Shown here piece by piece: positions 21,595-33,291 of a stretch of 64,000 nt of DNA; the first letter of the stretch is position 1; every line of letters starts with the position of its first letter. A program made the translations under genes and the position numbers. The stretch spans positions 1-64,000 of the forward strand of contig ML991848.1 of the NCBI GenBank assembly GCA_010094025.1, written 5' to 3'. This DNA comes from Viridothelium virens. Taxonomy: Eukaryota > Ascomycota > Dothideomycetes > Trypetheliales > Trypetheliaceae. The notes below the pieces were generated by a model. The model saw only the letters and a program-made list of their open reading frames with translations, ran no database searches and was not told the origin of the DNA.

Positions 21595-22891
21595 TCATTT
21601 CTTATTACGCAGCAGGTCAAAGAGGCTCTTTATCCTCTTCGGTTCCTTGCCCTTAGCCCCCTCCACGATCGGCTGAGTCGAGTTCCCGCTCTTCGAGCTG
21701 TCCTCGCCCTCAAAGCTTACTTTGGTTTGCGGATTATCATCTTGAGCGGCATCTCCTAGGTGTTGTTTCGGAGGTGTAGGCCAGCGGGTGGTATTCTCGT
21801 TTTTGTTGAGCGGCGAGGAGGGGTCGACACTATCATCTGAGGGCGCACTGGAGGTTACTGGTGGGCGGGTGGGTGTTTGTGGAGGAGGCTCGTTCTCGTC
21901 TTTGGGCGTGCTTGAGGCGGGACCAGCACGATTACGAGTGAAAGCTCGTTTTATAATTCCAGCTGCGGAACCAGTGCTGCTACTCTCTTTGAAGGCTTGA
22001 TCCTTTTCGAGATCTTCGACCTGAGTGAGCATGGTAGTGTATCCCTGGGATAGATTCGCCTCATCGATGGACTGGAACCGAATGATGCCACGGCTAGGTT
22101 CCACCCTGAGAAAGCTATTCACGGCTTCGCCTATGTGTTTGACCCGAGACTTGTTCATCGTTGCATTATGCTCACAATGGAGGGCAGTCATGATGAGGGT
22201 CCACGCGGGCCACGTAGAGCCGCCTAGTAGAAGGATGGGGGAGGGTATTATTGTTACTACGATGCTCTCTTCTCCACGGCTGTAAAGTTTCTTGAGCCGA
22301 AGCGAAAGAGTAGAAGCCAGAGCACATGCGGAACTGTCGGAAAGCTGTACAGATTGGATTAGCTATTCATATCGGGAGCCTCTGGTCGACGGGTTTCGGG
22401 CTCGTTGGACGAAATTTGACACAACTGACTTTAATATTGGTGCGCAACTCGGCTATAACAGGTGCCTTCTTGCTGACTTTCTCCCGCGGCGAATTGTGAG
22501 TTCCTCGAAGATTGAGGTGCTTGTCATAATATTCTTTGAGGGTACTCGAAGAACTGGATGCTGATTGCTGCTGCTGCTCACTGGGAGACATGGTTTGATT
22601 GGTTGATGTACGATTACTGGCTGATGGCGTAACGTTGTTTTGGACGATCGAACGGGTATATAATGTAGTAATCTGATTTGAATGAGATAGGATACGGGGA
22701 TAGTCGTACTGTCCGTTATCTCGATAGTGTACGCGTGCTTCGTTCCTCCCAAACGAAGGAGTCGCTCTCGATGGAGTGATGACAAGCCCGGGGAAGGAGT
22801 CGCCGGGCTCCTCGGTGCGAGGCGAATCCTGCCGATATTGTGAAAGGCTTGAAGCGCTTCCAGCAGAAGGCACCATGCTGTAGGTGTCCAT
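21595..22891 (-). CDS. Protein with internal MIF/tautomerase-like domain
   Basis: Exon 1 (22891-22430) and exon 2 (22344-21595) join across an 85-nt intron (GTCAGT, AGCTAATCC branch site, GTACAG) to 403 residues. The intron falls inside the domain and joins TNIK to LSDSS in frame. Residues about 144-270 match macrophage migration inhibitory factor proteins: an initial strand PVIAELRTNIK, a helix with LASTLSLRLKKL, the strand IIPSPILLLGGST (about 187-198), and SFLRVEPSRGIIRF (231-244), which corresponds to the MIF PPxRIYI strand. MIF tautomerases use a free N-terminal proline; here Pro144 is internal, after a 143-residue Ser/Gln-rich extension. A 130-residue Ser/Pro-rich tail follows. Enzyme activity would need processing before Pro144, so a binding role is as likely. 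Confidence 0.8.
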
Positions 22892-23476
22892 GTCATCTTA
22901 CGGTGTGCAGCTGCTTATATCTAGGAATCGCGGAAGCGATTTCTCGATCTATTTAGTCTGCTTTGAGGAGAAATGTGGCACTCGGGCTTTAACCCCCCTG
23001 ATTCTTGTACAATTGAATATGGCGGATTCGTAGAGTTGCCCTCGGTGGTTTTCAAGGAGAAACAGCCGGTGACAGGGGGTTGTATGAAAGGTTCGTGGCT
23101 TCCTCATTGCTGCAGTCAGACGCAGTGACGTGACGCCTCCAAGTCCCTTTCACAGAGAAAAAAGGTATTCATGCCACTCGCGCCTACGATTTTCACATTT
23201 CCATGGCTCCGATGCTCATTTTGACGAATTGCAGATTGGCGACGGGCTCCTGCGTATCAACTCGAGGGTACACAAGAGTGGAGTAGCTTTCGCGACCGAG
23301 TCTCTTTGCGACATCCGTAGCATAAGCTCTGTCGCAAGACTATCCAGACTTAGGCGGCCAGAAATTTCCACGATTTGTTGATAATCGCCTACCTGAAAAC
23401 CCCGTCTAGGAACTTCGAGGCCGACGAGAGAGCGGAGCTCCTTGAGTACCCACGACCCCAACTGAAGCAAACATCC
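22892..23476. other. Intergenic region
   Basis: Promoter of the MIF-domain gene and the 3' flank of gpi3, both minus strand. No gene recognised. Confidence 0.4.
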
Positions 23477-25200
23477 TCACTCCAGTGTATATATTGCTTT
23501 TCCATTAACTCTTTCATTCTTTCTTCCAGAAGGCTGCAAGCCGTCGCCGTTTGTTCCATTCTGATTTTGAACACTCTTCTTGGGCCAATTCCTCGCGATG
23601 TCTATGCTTGACCTTGGGGACCGGATTTCCAGAAATACGAAGAGCAAATAATCCACAATCACGCACATGCAAAACAGCTTCCCAGCCCAGATTCCGCACC
23701 CGTAATATCTTTTGAGTCTGTCAATAAGCGCAAAGCTCTGTACGCCAGCATGGCCGCGCGTTGCACTCCATCCACCGCTTGAAGAACCGTAAAACTCTTC
23801 TTCACCGAGCATACCTACGACGCCATCATAGACGCGCTCGGTACGCTGCGCCACGTCGGTCCAGGAATACATCAGTTTGACTTGTTCATGGAAGCGATCT
23901 GTGCGCACTTTTTTCTCTCGCAAAGCTGCAATCGCTTTCCCAGTAGCCGAAACAAGATCATCCTCCTCAGGTTTTGCAAAGGTAGTCATATGAGCTGGCA
24001 GAACCTCAGGTATCCCTCCGACTCGCGTAGTGACAACGTAGAGACCACAACTTGCCGCTTCGACTAACACAGTACCAAAGGCCTCAGTTAGTGAGGGATG
24101 TAGGTAAATGTGGCCACGAACCATGACGTCTCGAACTTCTTCGTGACGCACTGATCCGAGAAGCTCAACCTTGTCCTGCAAAACATTTCTTTCCAACATT
24201 TGCTCAAGATCGATAGCCTTTGGACCGGAACCAGCAATAATGAAGCGAACATTGGGATGTTCAGCAAGGATGCGAGGGATAGCAGCAATCAACAGATCAG
24301 TACCCTTATTATAAAACAGACGTGAGATGACGACAATTGTGATGATGTCATTGGGTCCAAGGTTTTGAGGTGGCTTCGAAGGGCGAGAACCATTCGTCAA
24401 TACTGTACCTGAATCTCCAGGAGGGGAAGGCTGATCAAGAGGTCTAAAATTCTCGGCCACCACAGCATTAGGAATGACAGAGACCATGAGAGGATCCAAC
24501 GAGGCTCGAAGGACTGTGTTTTCTTTGCTAGAAAATATTCAGTCATGTGTCAAAGACTCGTCGCCAGAAGCCATACCATGTATGACTGACGCAGATGACG
24601 TGATCGACGTCGCTTAATGTGAATTTGAGTAGCTTGTTCGTTAGGATACTTGCTGCGTCCGCGAAGCCGAAAAGCGAATGATCTGTGAAGACGGTGCGCA
24701 GGCCCATGGTACGAGCGTGCAAGATTGCTTCGTGGCATAGGCTGCTGAGACTGCCATGACCATGGACAATACCTATTTGTTCCCGGATGATGATGTTGCG
24801 AAAGATGGGAAAGAAAGAGAAGACGGTAGGGAACGTCGTCTCCCTATAGATGACGAAAAAAGGGACATGATAGACTTTGAGACCATTTGTTAGATATCGT
24901 ACACCTGTACGGCCCGCGTAAGCATGGGTGATTATCACAACTTTATGGCCGCGATCGATCAATTTCTTGAAGAACATCAGCATCGCAGTAAGGCTAAATT
25001 GAAGAAAACGTACGGTTGACAATTGGTAAATATGACTCTCAACGCCTCCTGGACTATCGGTGAGAATGCATTGAGGGAAATTGAAAGTTTACCAAGAGCC
25101 TGACCTGGCTGCGGAAAGAAAAAATCGCTGACCATACTGTAGCCAATCAGCATTATAACGAGGAACGGACGATCCAGACTTACGCGATATTGTAGGGCAT
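23477..25200 (-). CDS. gpi3: GPI-GlcNAc transferase catalytic subunit (PIG-A/GPI3)
   Basis: Five exons (25200-25184, 25136-25105, 25048-25014, 24965-24577, 24527-23477) give 507 residues. The first three exons are tiny (17, 32 and 35 nt); joined they read [17 protein letters not shown] then [11 protein letters not shown], the diagnostic PIG-A N-terminus. The enzyme transfers GlcNAc from UDP-GlcNAc to phosphatidylinositol, the first step of GPI-anchor synthesis at the ER. The GT4 glycosyltransferase pattern is clear: [19 protein letters not shown], and the E-x7-E motif in [12 protein letters not shown] hydrophobic segment near residue 430 ([16 protein letters not shown]) is the C-terminal membrane anchor, followed by a polar tail. 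It is divergent from dbp6, with 290 bp between the starts. Confidence 0.95.
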
Positions 25201-25490
25201 TTTCGAAGCTCTTGGAGGCCAAGAAAGGTGCCTCTAGCCCTGTATTCGCAGCTCATAGATCAAAATTCTGGCTCACAAAGTCCGCAGCATCATTCTCTCG
25301 CGATGCGAGATATTGTAGCATTTTACGTGGCCGTATGGATGGTCACCTGCCGCTTGTTTAGGGGTTCGTTGGTCTTTGCAAAGGCGGTCACAGCCGTCAG
25401 AATAATTAACTAGCGCATTCTCAATGTGCAAATTATATTTCGATCCCAACGTCGGCATTGCAATTGAACGCCATCAACCAAGCCGCCTAC
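25201..25490. promoter_or_regulatory. Divergent gpi3/dbp6 promoter region
   Basis: Only 290 bp separates the two ATG codons, so regulatory elements and 5' UTRs must overlap or be shared. No specific site is asserted. Confidence 0.6.
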
Positions 25491-28127
25491 ATGGCGCCGC
25501 TCTATGCACGCTGGATACCTCCGAAATCTTTGGATCCGACTGTGAATGCAGCGAAGACGCCAGAACTAAATCAAGACGATTCTATAAGAGAAACAGACCA
25601 AATACGGAAGAAAACTAAGAAGCATTCGCGAAAGCAAACGCACGAAACTCATGATGACGAAAAAGCTACCAGACACCATGGCCATTCTACTGAGGAGAAG
25701 TCATATAGCAAAGTCTCTGAACCCAGCGAGCACCTGGAGGGGAAGCAGATGAATTCTAAGAGAGAGGCAGCAGAAGAGTCAAAACGGTCCAAAAAGCGCA
25801 AACGCGAAGTAGGAGGTCACTCTAGAGTGACGACTAGATCTGATGATGTCAACCCTTCGGACGAGCTCTCGAATTCGGCGGCTGCGGAGCTTGATGGATC
25901 TGTTGAAAGATCGAGCCATAAATCTACGATGTCAAAACATTCCAAGAAGCATAAGCGGGAAGCCCAGGAAGCCGCTATCTCCGCTTCGAGAGAGAATGAT
26001 CAGGAACGGAAAGATTCGCCGACTACACACAACACGGGCGAGGGAGAAGTTTCACACGGCACCAAGCATCAAAAAGTCCTCGCCAAGTTTCAAAAGTCTA
26101 TGGAGAGTCAGGCTCGTGGCGAAACGCAAAAGCAGACAGCCATCTTAGATGATCATCAGAATGAGGGCGATGTTGAACTTCATGGTAGGTAAACTGGGCT
26201 ATTTGCCATTCGACTTGTGCTGACTGTCCAATTAGGCCTGGAGCCGCTTCCCCAACCTGAGCCCGTGACCGAACCCGAATTCATACCTACTTTTACTTCC
26301 CTCCCATCATGGATATCAAATCCCATTACCGTGTCATCGTCCGCGAAGAAAGCATTTACGGAGATGTCGCTAGACGAAAAGACCGTGGCGACCCTCAGCC
26401 AAAGGGGGTACACAGAGGCTCTTGCTATTCAGTCCGCAGTTATCCCAATGCTACTTGGTCCGGCTCATTTACGGCATTCTGACCTTTGTGTTGCTGCATC
26501 GACGGGCTCAGGCAAGACTCTGGCATATATACTCCCCATGGTGGAGGACCTCAGGTCTCGGCCCATCAGAAAGCTTCGCAGTCTAATCATTGTCCCAACC
26601 AGGGAGCTCGTCTCACAAGTCAGCAAAGTTGCAGAACAATGTATTTCTGGAACGCATCTCAAGATCGGCACTGCGGTCGGTGCTGTGCCACTTCTAAACG
26701 AGCAAGAAGCATTGATCGAGAGGGGCAGGCAATTCGATCCGGAAGGATGGAAGTCGTTACAAGACAAAGCGCAGCGACGACTCCTTTACGGTGACGTCGA
26801 TGTCCAGGAAGACGTTCGAATGCTAGAGGATGCAGTTCGTATGCTGCCCGATCATGTCCCTGTCTATAGCTCGACAGTCGATCTCTTGATATGCACCCCA
26901 GGTCGTTTGATCGATCATATTCAATCCACGAATGGGTTTTCATTGGACGATCTCGAGTGGCTGGTCGTTGATGAGGCAGATCGACTGCTTGATGAAAGTT
27001 TCCAACAATGGGTTGATGTTATTATGGCGACTTTGGAAACGTCGCGCCCAACGGCACGAAACCGGTTGCTTGCAGAACTATGGCTTCCTCCAGAGAAACG
27101 CAATATTCAAAAAGTCATTCTCAGTGCAACAATGACGAGAGACATCAGCAAACTGGGCTCATTGAGGTTGAGGCGACCAAAACTAGTTGTTGTGGAAGGC
27201 GTTCAGACAACCAACGTCTCAGACAACTCGGCAAGCACTGTTGGAGACCGGGGTAATGAACTGCCGACAACGCTCAGGGAACTCGCAATTCCGGTCGGAG
27301 ACGGACTTGAGAAGCCCTTGTATTTGCTCCGCCTTCTGAGGAGCGACGTCTTTGTCGCAGAAAAAGTAACTGAGGTTGAAGATTTTCCACGTCAATTTGA
27401 AGAGGATGCGTCTAGCGGTCCCACCAATGAGACTGACAGCTTATCTGAGCTCGGTCCAACCACGCCCGATTCGGCCTCTTCCGCCGAACCCTACGGTGAA
27501 CCGTCTACAGAAGAAATGGACAAGCTTGCGGTTCCTGCAGTTGACGTCGGTTTCGATATCTTCAATAAGGATTCGCACGTTCCGCCACCGCAGAAATGCA
27601 CAGACGACATCCATCCAGGCACGGCCGCTAATGTATTGATTTTTACGAACAGCAACGAAAATGCTACACGGTTATCCCACCTGATAGGAATTCTCCATCC
27701 GCCATATGCAGGCCTAACCGGAGTTTTGACCAAGTCTTCTACTAGCTCTACTGGTAAGACGGTCCTCGGCGCTTTCCGACGGGGTAAGACATCAATCCTC
27801 ATTGCATCTGATCGCGCCTCTCGAGGACTTGATTTGCCTCATCTTTCACATGTCGTGAACTACGATATGCCCAGAAGCGTCACTGCATACATCCATCGAG
27901 TGGGTCGAACGGCCCGAGCTGGCAGACCTGGCACGGCATGGACATTATTCACTTCTACTGAAGCACGGTGGTTTTGGAACGCGATTGCAAGAACGCCTGA
28001 AGTCATTCGGCAGCGTCCAGTGCAGAGAAAGCGCCTGGACGCCGTAGTCATTTCGGCTAAACAGAAAGAGGAATACGAGGAAGCTCTCGGCGAGTTGCAG
28101 CGGGCCGTTCATGGAGATCAGTCTTGA
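25491..28127 (+). CDS. dbp6: DEAD-box ATP-dependent RNA helicase Dbp6
   Basis: Exons 25491-26184 and 26236-28127 join across a 51-nt intron to 861 residues. The start MAPLYARWIPPKS resembles other fungal Dbp6 N-termini. Residues 20-232 are a Lys/Glu/His-rich charged, nucleolar-type extension. The helicase core is complete: Q-motif region (GYTEALAIQSAVIP), Walker A ASTGSGKT (about 319-326), PTREL, TPGRLIDHI, DEAD (477-480), SAT, and motif VI HRVGRTARAG. Two long insertions are present, one before DEAD and an acidic one before the second RecA domain. Dbp6 acts early in 60S ribosomal subunit assembly in the nucleolus. The Dbp6 assignment over other DEAD-box types rests on overall layout and remembered sequence. 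Confidence 0.88.
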
Positions 28128-30676
28128 TACAGAAGCTGGATGTGTAGTCCTGTTTTTTTTGAGTTTCAGTAGAGCCATGATACCCCCACACCAAAGGCTG
28201 ACCGTGCTGCTACAAATGGCAATTGAGTTTTTTCCCATGCTAGATAGCCTGTGCGCCAATTTAGCAGCAGAAACGTTCACTCCAGAAATGGCGCAAGAAG
28301 CCTTTTCGCTTCTGCACAGGGTCAGGAACGGTCGCGCTAGAAAGAGAGCAGAAGCCTGCAAGAGCTCCCCACCTTGGGACCGAGCTTCGATGCAATGATT
28401 CAATAGCCACTTAAAATGCAGGAAGCTGCTTTCCTCCGTGATCTCGTTACTGCAAGAGCGTATCTCGCAAGTCTTGGCGATACTGATGCCACTTGCGATT
28501 CGGATTTGCCATTCCTGGGGCGCAATAACGAATCGATCAATGCACGTCATTAACTATCCTCTTCGCCACTATCGACGAGTTGGAAAGTTGCCCTCGAGTA
28601 TCTGTGCGCAAACTGATTGTGCACTGATAGGGTATTTGGCTGTGCGTCGAGGGATTCACCATGTCGATGGTCTCCGAGCTTTTCGTCTACGAGCATGGTC
28701 CAGGTGCAGTTCCTCTGCATAGTCCACCTCTCCAGGCAGTCTTCGGATCCTTAGACAGAGTGTCCGAGGCGCGCTACGGAGTGTAGATGCGCTTAACAGA
28801 CGAGCGCTTTGGTCACCACATGACGTAGGCACTGCCGGCATTTCGATAGAAGCCCGCTTGCTCCAGCTACGTCCATTATAGCGATGGCAGGGTGTAGGTA
28901 TCTTGCTGTACTCGGGTACAAGAGAGGCATTGCTAAGATGCATGTGATTAATAGGTTGGGATGAGTGGATAGATTAGGTTTACCATGATAATGAGTAAGC
29001 CGGCGCGTCGATGGGGTGATGGACGCTATCCCTCCCCTGGTGCTTTCCCTCCTGTCTTCCTTCGCTTGGCGAGAAAAGACACTTACCGCTCTGGGAAGGT
29101 CCCTTATCGATTGGCGAATGAACCTCCAATCTACTCCAGACTTCATCTCTACCTTCCCTGACCGACCCGTACAAGGTCCATCCTGTGCAAGAGTCACCAT
29201 CGTCACCATCATCGTTTGGCTGCCCGCCTAAAGGGAAATGACCCCCGCGACCGCTAGACCGGTGCAGCTCGCTGAAGACTGCACTGATGTCACCATGTAG
29301 TCGCCGCTTCTGCCTTCTGAGTGGTCCAGTTCGACAAAGATGCGGGGAGGCCAAGCCCGTTTCACAATCTCCCGCGGTGTGCCCATAGCCACAGAATAAG
29401 GTCACGTACTAATACAGCACTTATCCGGATCTCCTATCTCGGCCCTGTACGCAGTCCATTCAGTGGCAAATGAAGCTGCTCCATCGGCGAGCTTCCGCGA
29501 GAAATTCAGGGTCATGTGCAAGGATGGCCAACGATCAAGTACAGTCCTCCGTACAGTACCTTTCTATTGTGCTTGGCGACGTTCCAGCGGTAAATGATGT
29601 GCTGGCCGCTAGGGGAGCCTAAGAGCCAAGGGTTTGAGACTTACGAGCAATCATCGCGACCGTTTGCTTTGTCTGCCATTCACATACGAGTGATCAGCAT
29701 CCAACTTGGATCCCACCACCATCATCTTCTATTGCCTCCAATGCCGAGTAATACTCAAGCTCGGTCAGGCCGCAGTAACTGTTGCGAGTCGCTCTCATGA
29801 TTGAGCAAAGTACAGAAGCTCGTCATAGCTGCGGGTCATGGATGCGACCATTTACACGACCCCTGCAGCCTGCATTTGCATCCTGCCCACGGCTGTGGCT
29901 TGGTAGCCGCTCGCCGTGGATCGATGCCCCCGGTCGGAGACGAGTCGCAAATGGGAAGGCCTCACGCCCCAAGCGCGTCGACCGGAGCACTCGGCCGATT
30001 CACAAAAGGGTAGTATGGGTTTCTTTTGATCCCTTTCATTTCTGTAGTTCTTCGAGAAGGAGCAAATCAGCATGCAGGAACATTTCACCCCGGGGACCCG
30101 TTGTCATACACCGCTTCGCCTGGTTGACCTATGGTGTTCTGGAAAACTTCGCGACTGGGATCTCCAACTACATGGTATCCTTTCATCTGCGATCTGCGGT
30201 TTGGCAAGATAAGAAGACTGTCACTTGCTGGCCCTGTGAGCCTTTCCCCAATATGTGGCGCATCCTGTAGGGTCAAAGCATCCGGCGCTCCTCTTAGCTT
30301 CCTTCCGACTGCAGGGTCGGTGTGGGCCTGATGTAGAAGGTATCCTGAGGATCGTCCTTTTCGAATCGTGCACTCCACTGTGCTTTGATCATGGAATCGC
30401 TGCATGGGTCGTTTAGGCGCGCTCGGCCAACCCTCTGCTCTCAGTGGCGGAGTTTGTTTTGATTGTCTCCCCTAGCTTGCTATCTCGTTTGTAATATAGG
30501 AAATCAAGGTGGGTTTGACAAGCTTTACATTTGCTATAAGAAGGCCTCTGCCGTCCACTCGAAAGCTCTCCACCCAGCCTCAAGCTTCAAGCCTCTTCAG
30601 CATCATCAAGAGCCCGCTTCTCCAGCCTCTTGCCTCGTCCCTCTTCTTGGCCTACCTTCCAGCATTTTTAACCAAA
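28128..30676. other. Long gene-poor region with one weak candidate
   Basis: About 2.5 kb. Just downstream of dbp6, a plus-strand frame from an ATG at 28179 has helical, protein-like composition (AIEFFPMLDSLCANLAAE). It could splice from an AG-GTCAGG donor near 28320 to an AAATGCAG acceptor near 28422, but no family is recognised. The rest (about 28700-30450) has overlapping Arg- and Ser-rich frames on both strands that look like chance. 30480-30676 is the leader of the protease gene. Confidence 0.3.
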
Positions 30677-32216
30677 ATGCATTTCTCCACCTCCGTCGCC
30701 GCTGTCGCGGCTCTTGCCAACGTCGCTGCCGCTGTACCCCACTCCCAAATTTCCCCTCGATCCGAATTCAAGATTGAGCAGGTGGCTACCGGCAGGACTA
30801 TTGCACGCAATGGTGCTCAGGAAGTGAGGAAGACCTTCCTCAAGTACAGCAAGACGGTTCCGTCGAATGTTGAGGCTGCTGCTGCCGCAGTCTCTGGCAC
30901 GGCTACTACTACTCCAGAGGCCAATGACGCCGAGTATCTTACTCCTGTCACTCTCGGCGGCAGTACCCTGAACTTGGACTTTGACACCGGATCTGCCGAT
31001 CTGTAAGTACTGCGCTTCTTCCTTTTGCGAACCCAATACACATCCTGGAAACGGGCGCCCGAACCTTGCCTTTCCATTCGATTCAACCTGTTTCATATTG
31101 AAAGGGTTCATGCGCATTGGACTCGCAATCGACGCGAGTCCGTTATGCCGGACCCGCAATGGTTCGAGCATCCGTGCTGTGGCGGTGGGCCTTGTCGACT
31201 CTAGGCGCGCTTCGTCCCGAGAAAGTGGCACACCAGGCGTTACAGATCTTTGCCTCCCGTGTCCCGCTCCACCCTTCCCGTCACCGTCGGAAATTTTCGT
31301 CCCCTTTGCGGCATTTTTATTCTGTTCTGAAATTAATGAAGCTGACGAAATTCTTTGTAGTTGGGTTTTCTCCTCTGAACTCTCAAGGTCCCAGCAGTCA
31401 GGTCACTCGATCTACCAGGTCAGCTCCTCCAAGAAAGAATCAGGCGAGTCATGGAGCATTACCTATGGTGATGGCTCTGGTGCCGCTGGAGATGTTTATG
31501 CCGATACCGTGGTCGTCGGCGGTGTGACTGCTACCTCTCAAGCTGTTGAGGCTGCTACTTCCATCTCAACCCAGTTCCAGCAGGACACTGACAACGATGG
31601 TCTCCTTGGTCTTGCTTTCAGCAGCATCAACACCGTGAAGCCTCAGTCGAAGACGACCTTCTTTGATACTGTCAAGGGATCTCTTGCTCAGCCTCTCTTC
31701 ACTGCCGATTTGAAGAAGGGTGCCCCAGGCATCTACACTTTCGGTTACATCGACACTGCTGCGTATACTGGTTCCATCACCTACACTCCTGTCACCACCG
31801 AACAGGGCTTCTGGGAATTTTCCGCCACTGGTTACTCCGTTGCAGGAGGTTCCACCAAGAGCGCCAGCATCGACGCTATTGCTGACACTGGTACCTCTCT
31901 TCTTTACATCAACAGCGCCATCGTCACTGCCTACTACCGACAGGTCAGCGGTGCCCAGAACAGCGAAAGCGCTGGTGGCTACGTCTTCGACTGCGACGCT
32001 GACCTTCCTGACTTCGGCATTGTGATCGGCGGCACTACCCACACTGTTCCCGGCGCTGACATCAACTTCGCCCCCAATGGTGATGGTACATGTTTCGGTG
32101 GTATCCAGAGCAACACTGGCATTGGATTCAGCATTCTCGGCGATATCTTCCTTAAGAGCCAATATGTTGTCTTCGACTCCCAGGGTCCTCGCATTGGATT
32201 CGCTCAGCAGTCTTAG
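30677..32216 (+). CDS. Secreted pepsin-like aspartic protease (aspergillopepsin type)
   Basis: Exons 30677-31002 and 31361-32216 give 393 residues. Signal peptide about 1-19 ([19 protein letters not shown]), then a propeptide to about residue 70, then an A1-family protease. Both catalytic aspartates are present: DFDTGS (D103) and IADTGTS (D284). The flap tyrosine lies in ITYGDGS (Y144). [15 protein letters not shown] and [14 protein letters not shown] match aspergillopepsin/penicillopepsin enzymes. There is no C-terminal Ser-rich or hydrophobic GPI segment, so it should be a soluble extracellular acid protease. The only intron is 358 nt, far longer than others here. It splits the codon right after the first catalytic motif and has a GCTGAC branch site and a TTTGTAG acceptor. 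Confidence 0.93.
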
Positions 32217-33291
32217 ACGGACTATTATGAGCTCGCGATTGTTGACACTCATTAATTTGCATGGGTTAGCGGGGTTGCATGAGTTTTCTGGTATCTGATG
32301 AATGTGCGATCTTGGGGATGGTGGAGCAGTGCGGGCGGTTCAAAGCTCCTGCTTGCCTCCCATTTCTATCACGATTTCCTCCCGTTTCATCTAGTTTCTA
32401 GATTTGCGCCAGGATTTCTTATTCCGAGCACATTCTCCGATCAATTCGTAGTTTCTAGTCTCGTACAAATCAAATTCAGTGGCCACTGATTAACCAAAAC
32501 CGTTCCTTCCGCTGAATCGTCACTTGAACGTTTCGCGCTCTTGCACTTTGACGAACCTTTTACCCAGTTATAACGGCTTCTTACTCTGGACTATATTTTA
32601 CTCTGATTGTATATGTTCTGGGCTTTTTGTCACTTATCGGAAAATTCGAAGAATTTCCAGGTAGACGCAATGCATAGATCAAGTGTTACGACTTAAACTC
32701 CTTCCATTTCTCAATTACTGAGATCTACTATCCACAACATTGCTTTACCAGAAGTAAAAATACTCATACGCCGCGGGTCGAGGCGCCTTGCAGTGGCTCT
32801 GGTGATTTCTGTTGCTCAGTGGCCTCCAACGTCTGAAATATCCAGACAACACATAGCAGTCTCACCTGAAATCAACTAAAAAGTGTTTGCCCTCACACAG
32901 TATTCCCGAATGGCGTTAAAATCAATCTCGTGATAATCCCTTGTAACGTGCAGTCCAGAATGCAACACACTAGAGGGTTATGCATTCTTTGGGACCTATT
33001 ACTGACCAGCAAGGGTTCCTCGCAAAAATGCCGGACGTTTTCCATACCAGAGTCTAAGATCTAGATGCTCAGAGAGCTATGTGCCGTAAATGCTGTGTAT
33101 CCCAAATCGGAATACGTATCATTCGTGTAATCCATTCTAGCGGTTCCGTAGCCCGGGTATCATTATCATGAACCTTATCGTATCAGTCGCTGGCTCATCG
33201 GGATCAAAAATTGCACAACTTTTCCATCGGTTTGCATCCCCTAGTGCTCGCAAGAAGATTCCACTCGCGATCCCAAACCAGTCCCACCCAT
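32217..33291. other. Intergenic region between convergent genes
   Basis: AT-rich spacer between the protease and SRP19 3' ends. No gene recognised. Confidence 0.4.

Noticed and set aside
29016-30405. Several overlapping frames of 70-160 codons on both strands
   Set aside because: Arg/Ser/Pro-rich with no shared frame, motif or splice model. They look like chance frames in GC-balanced DNA.
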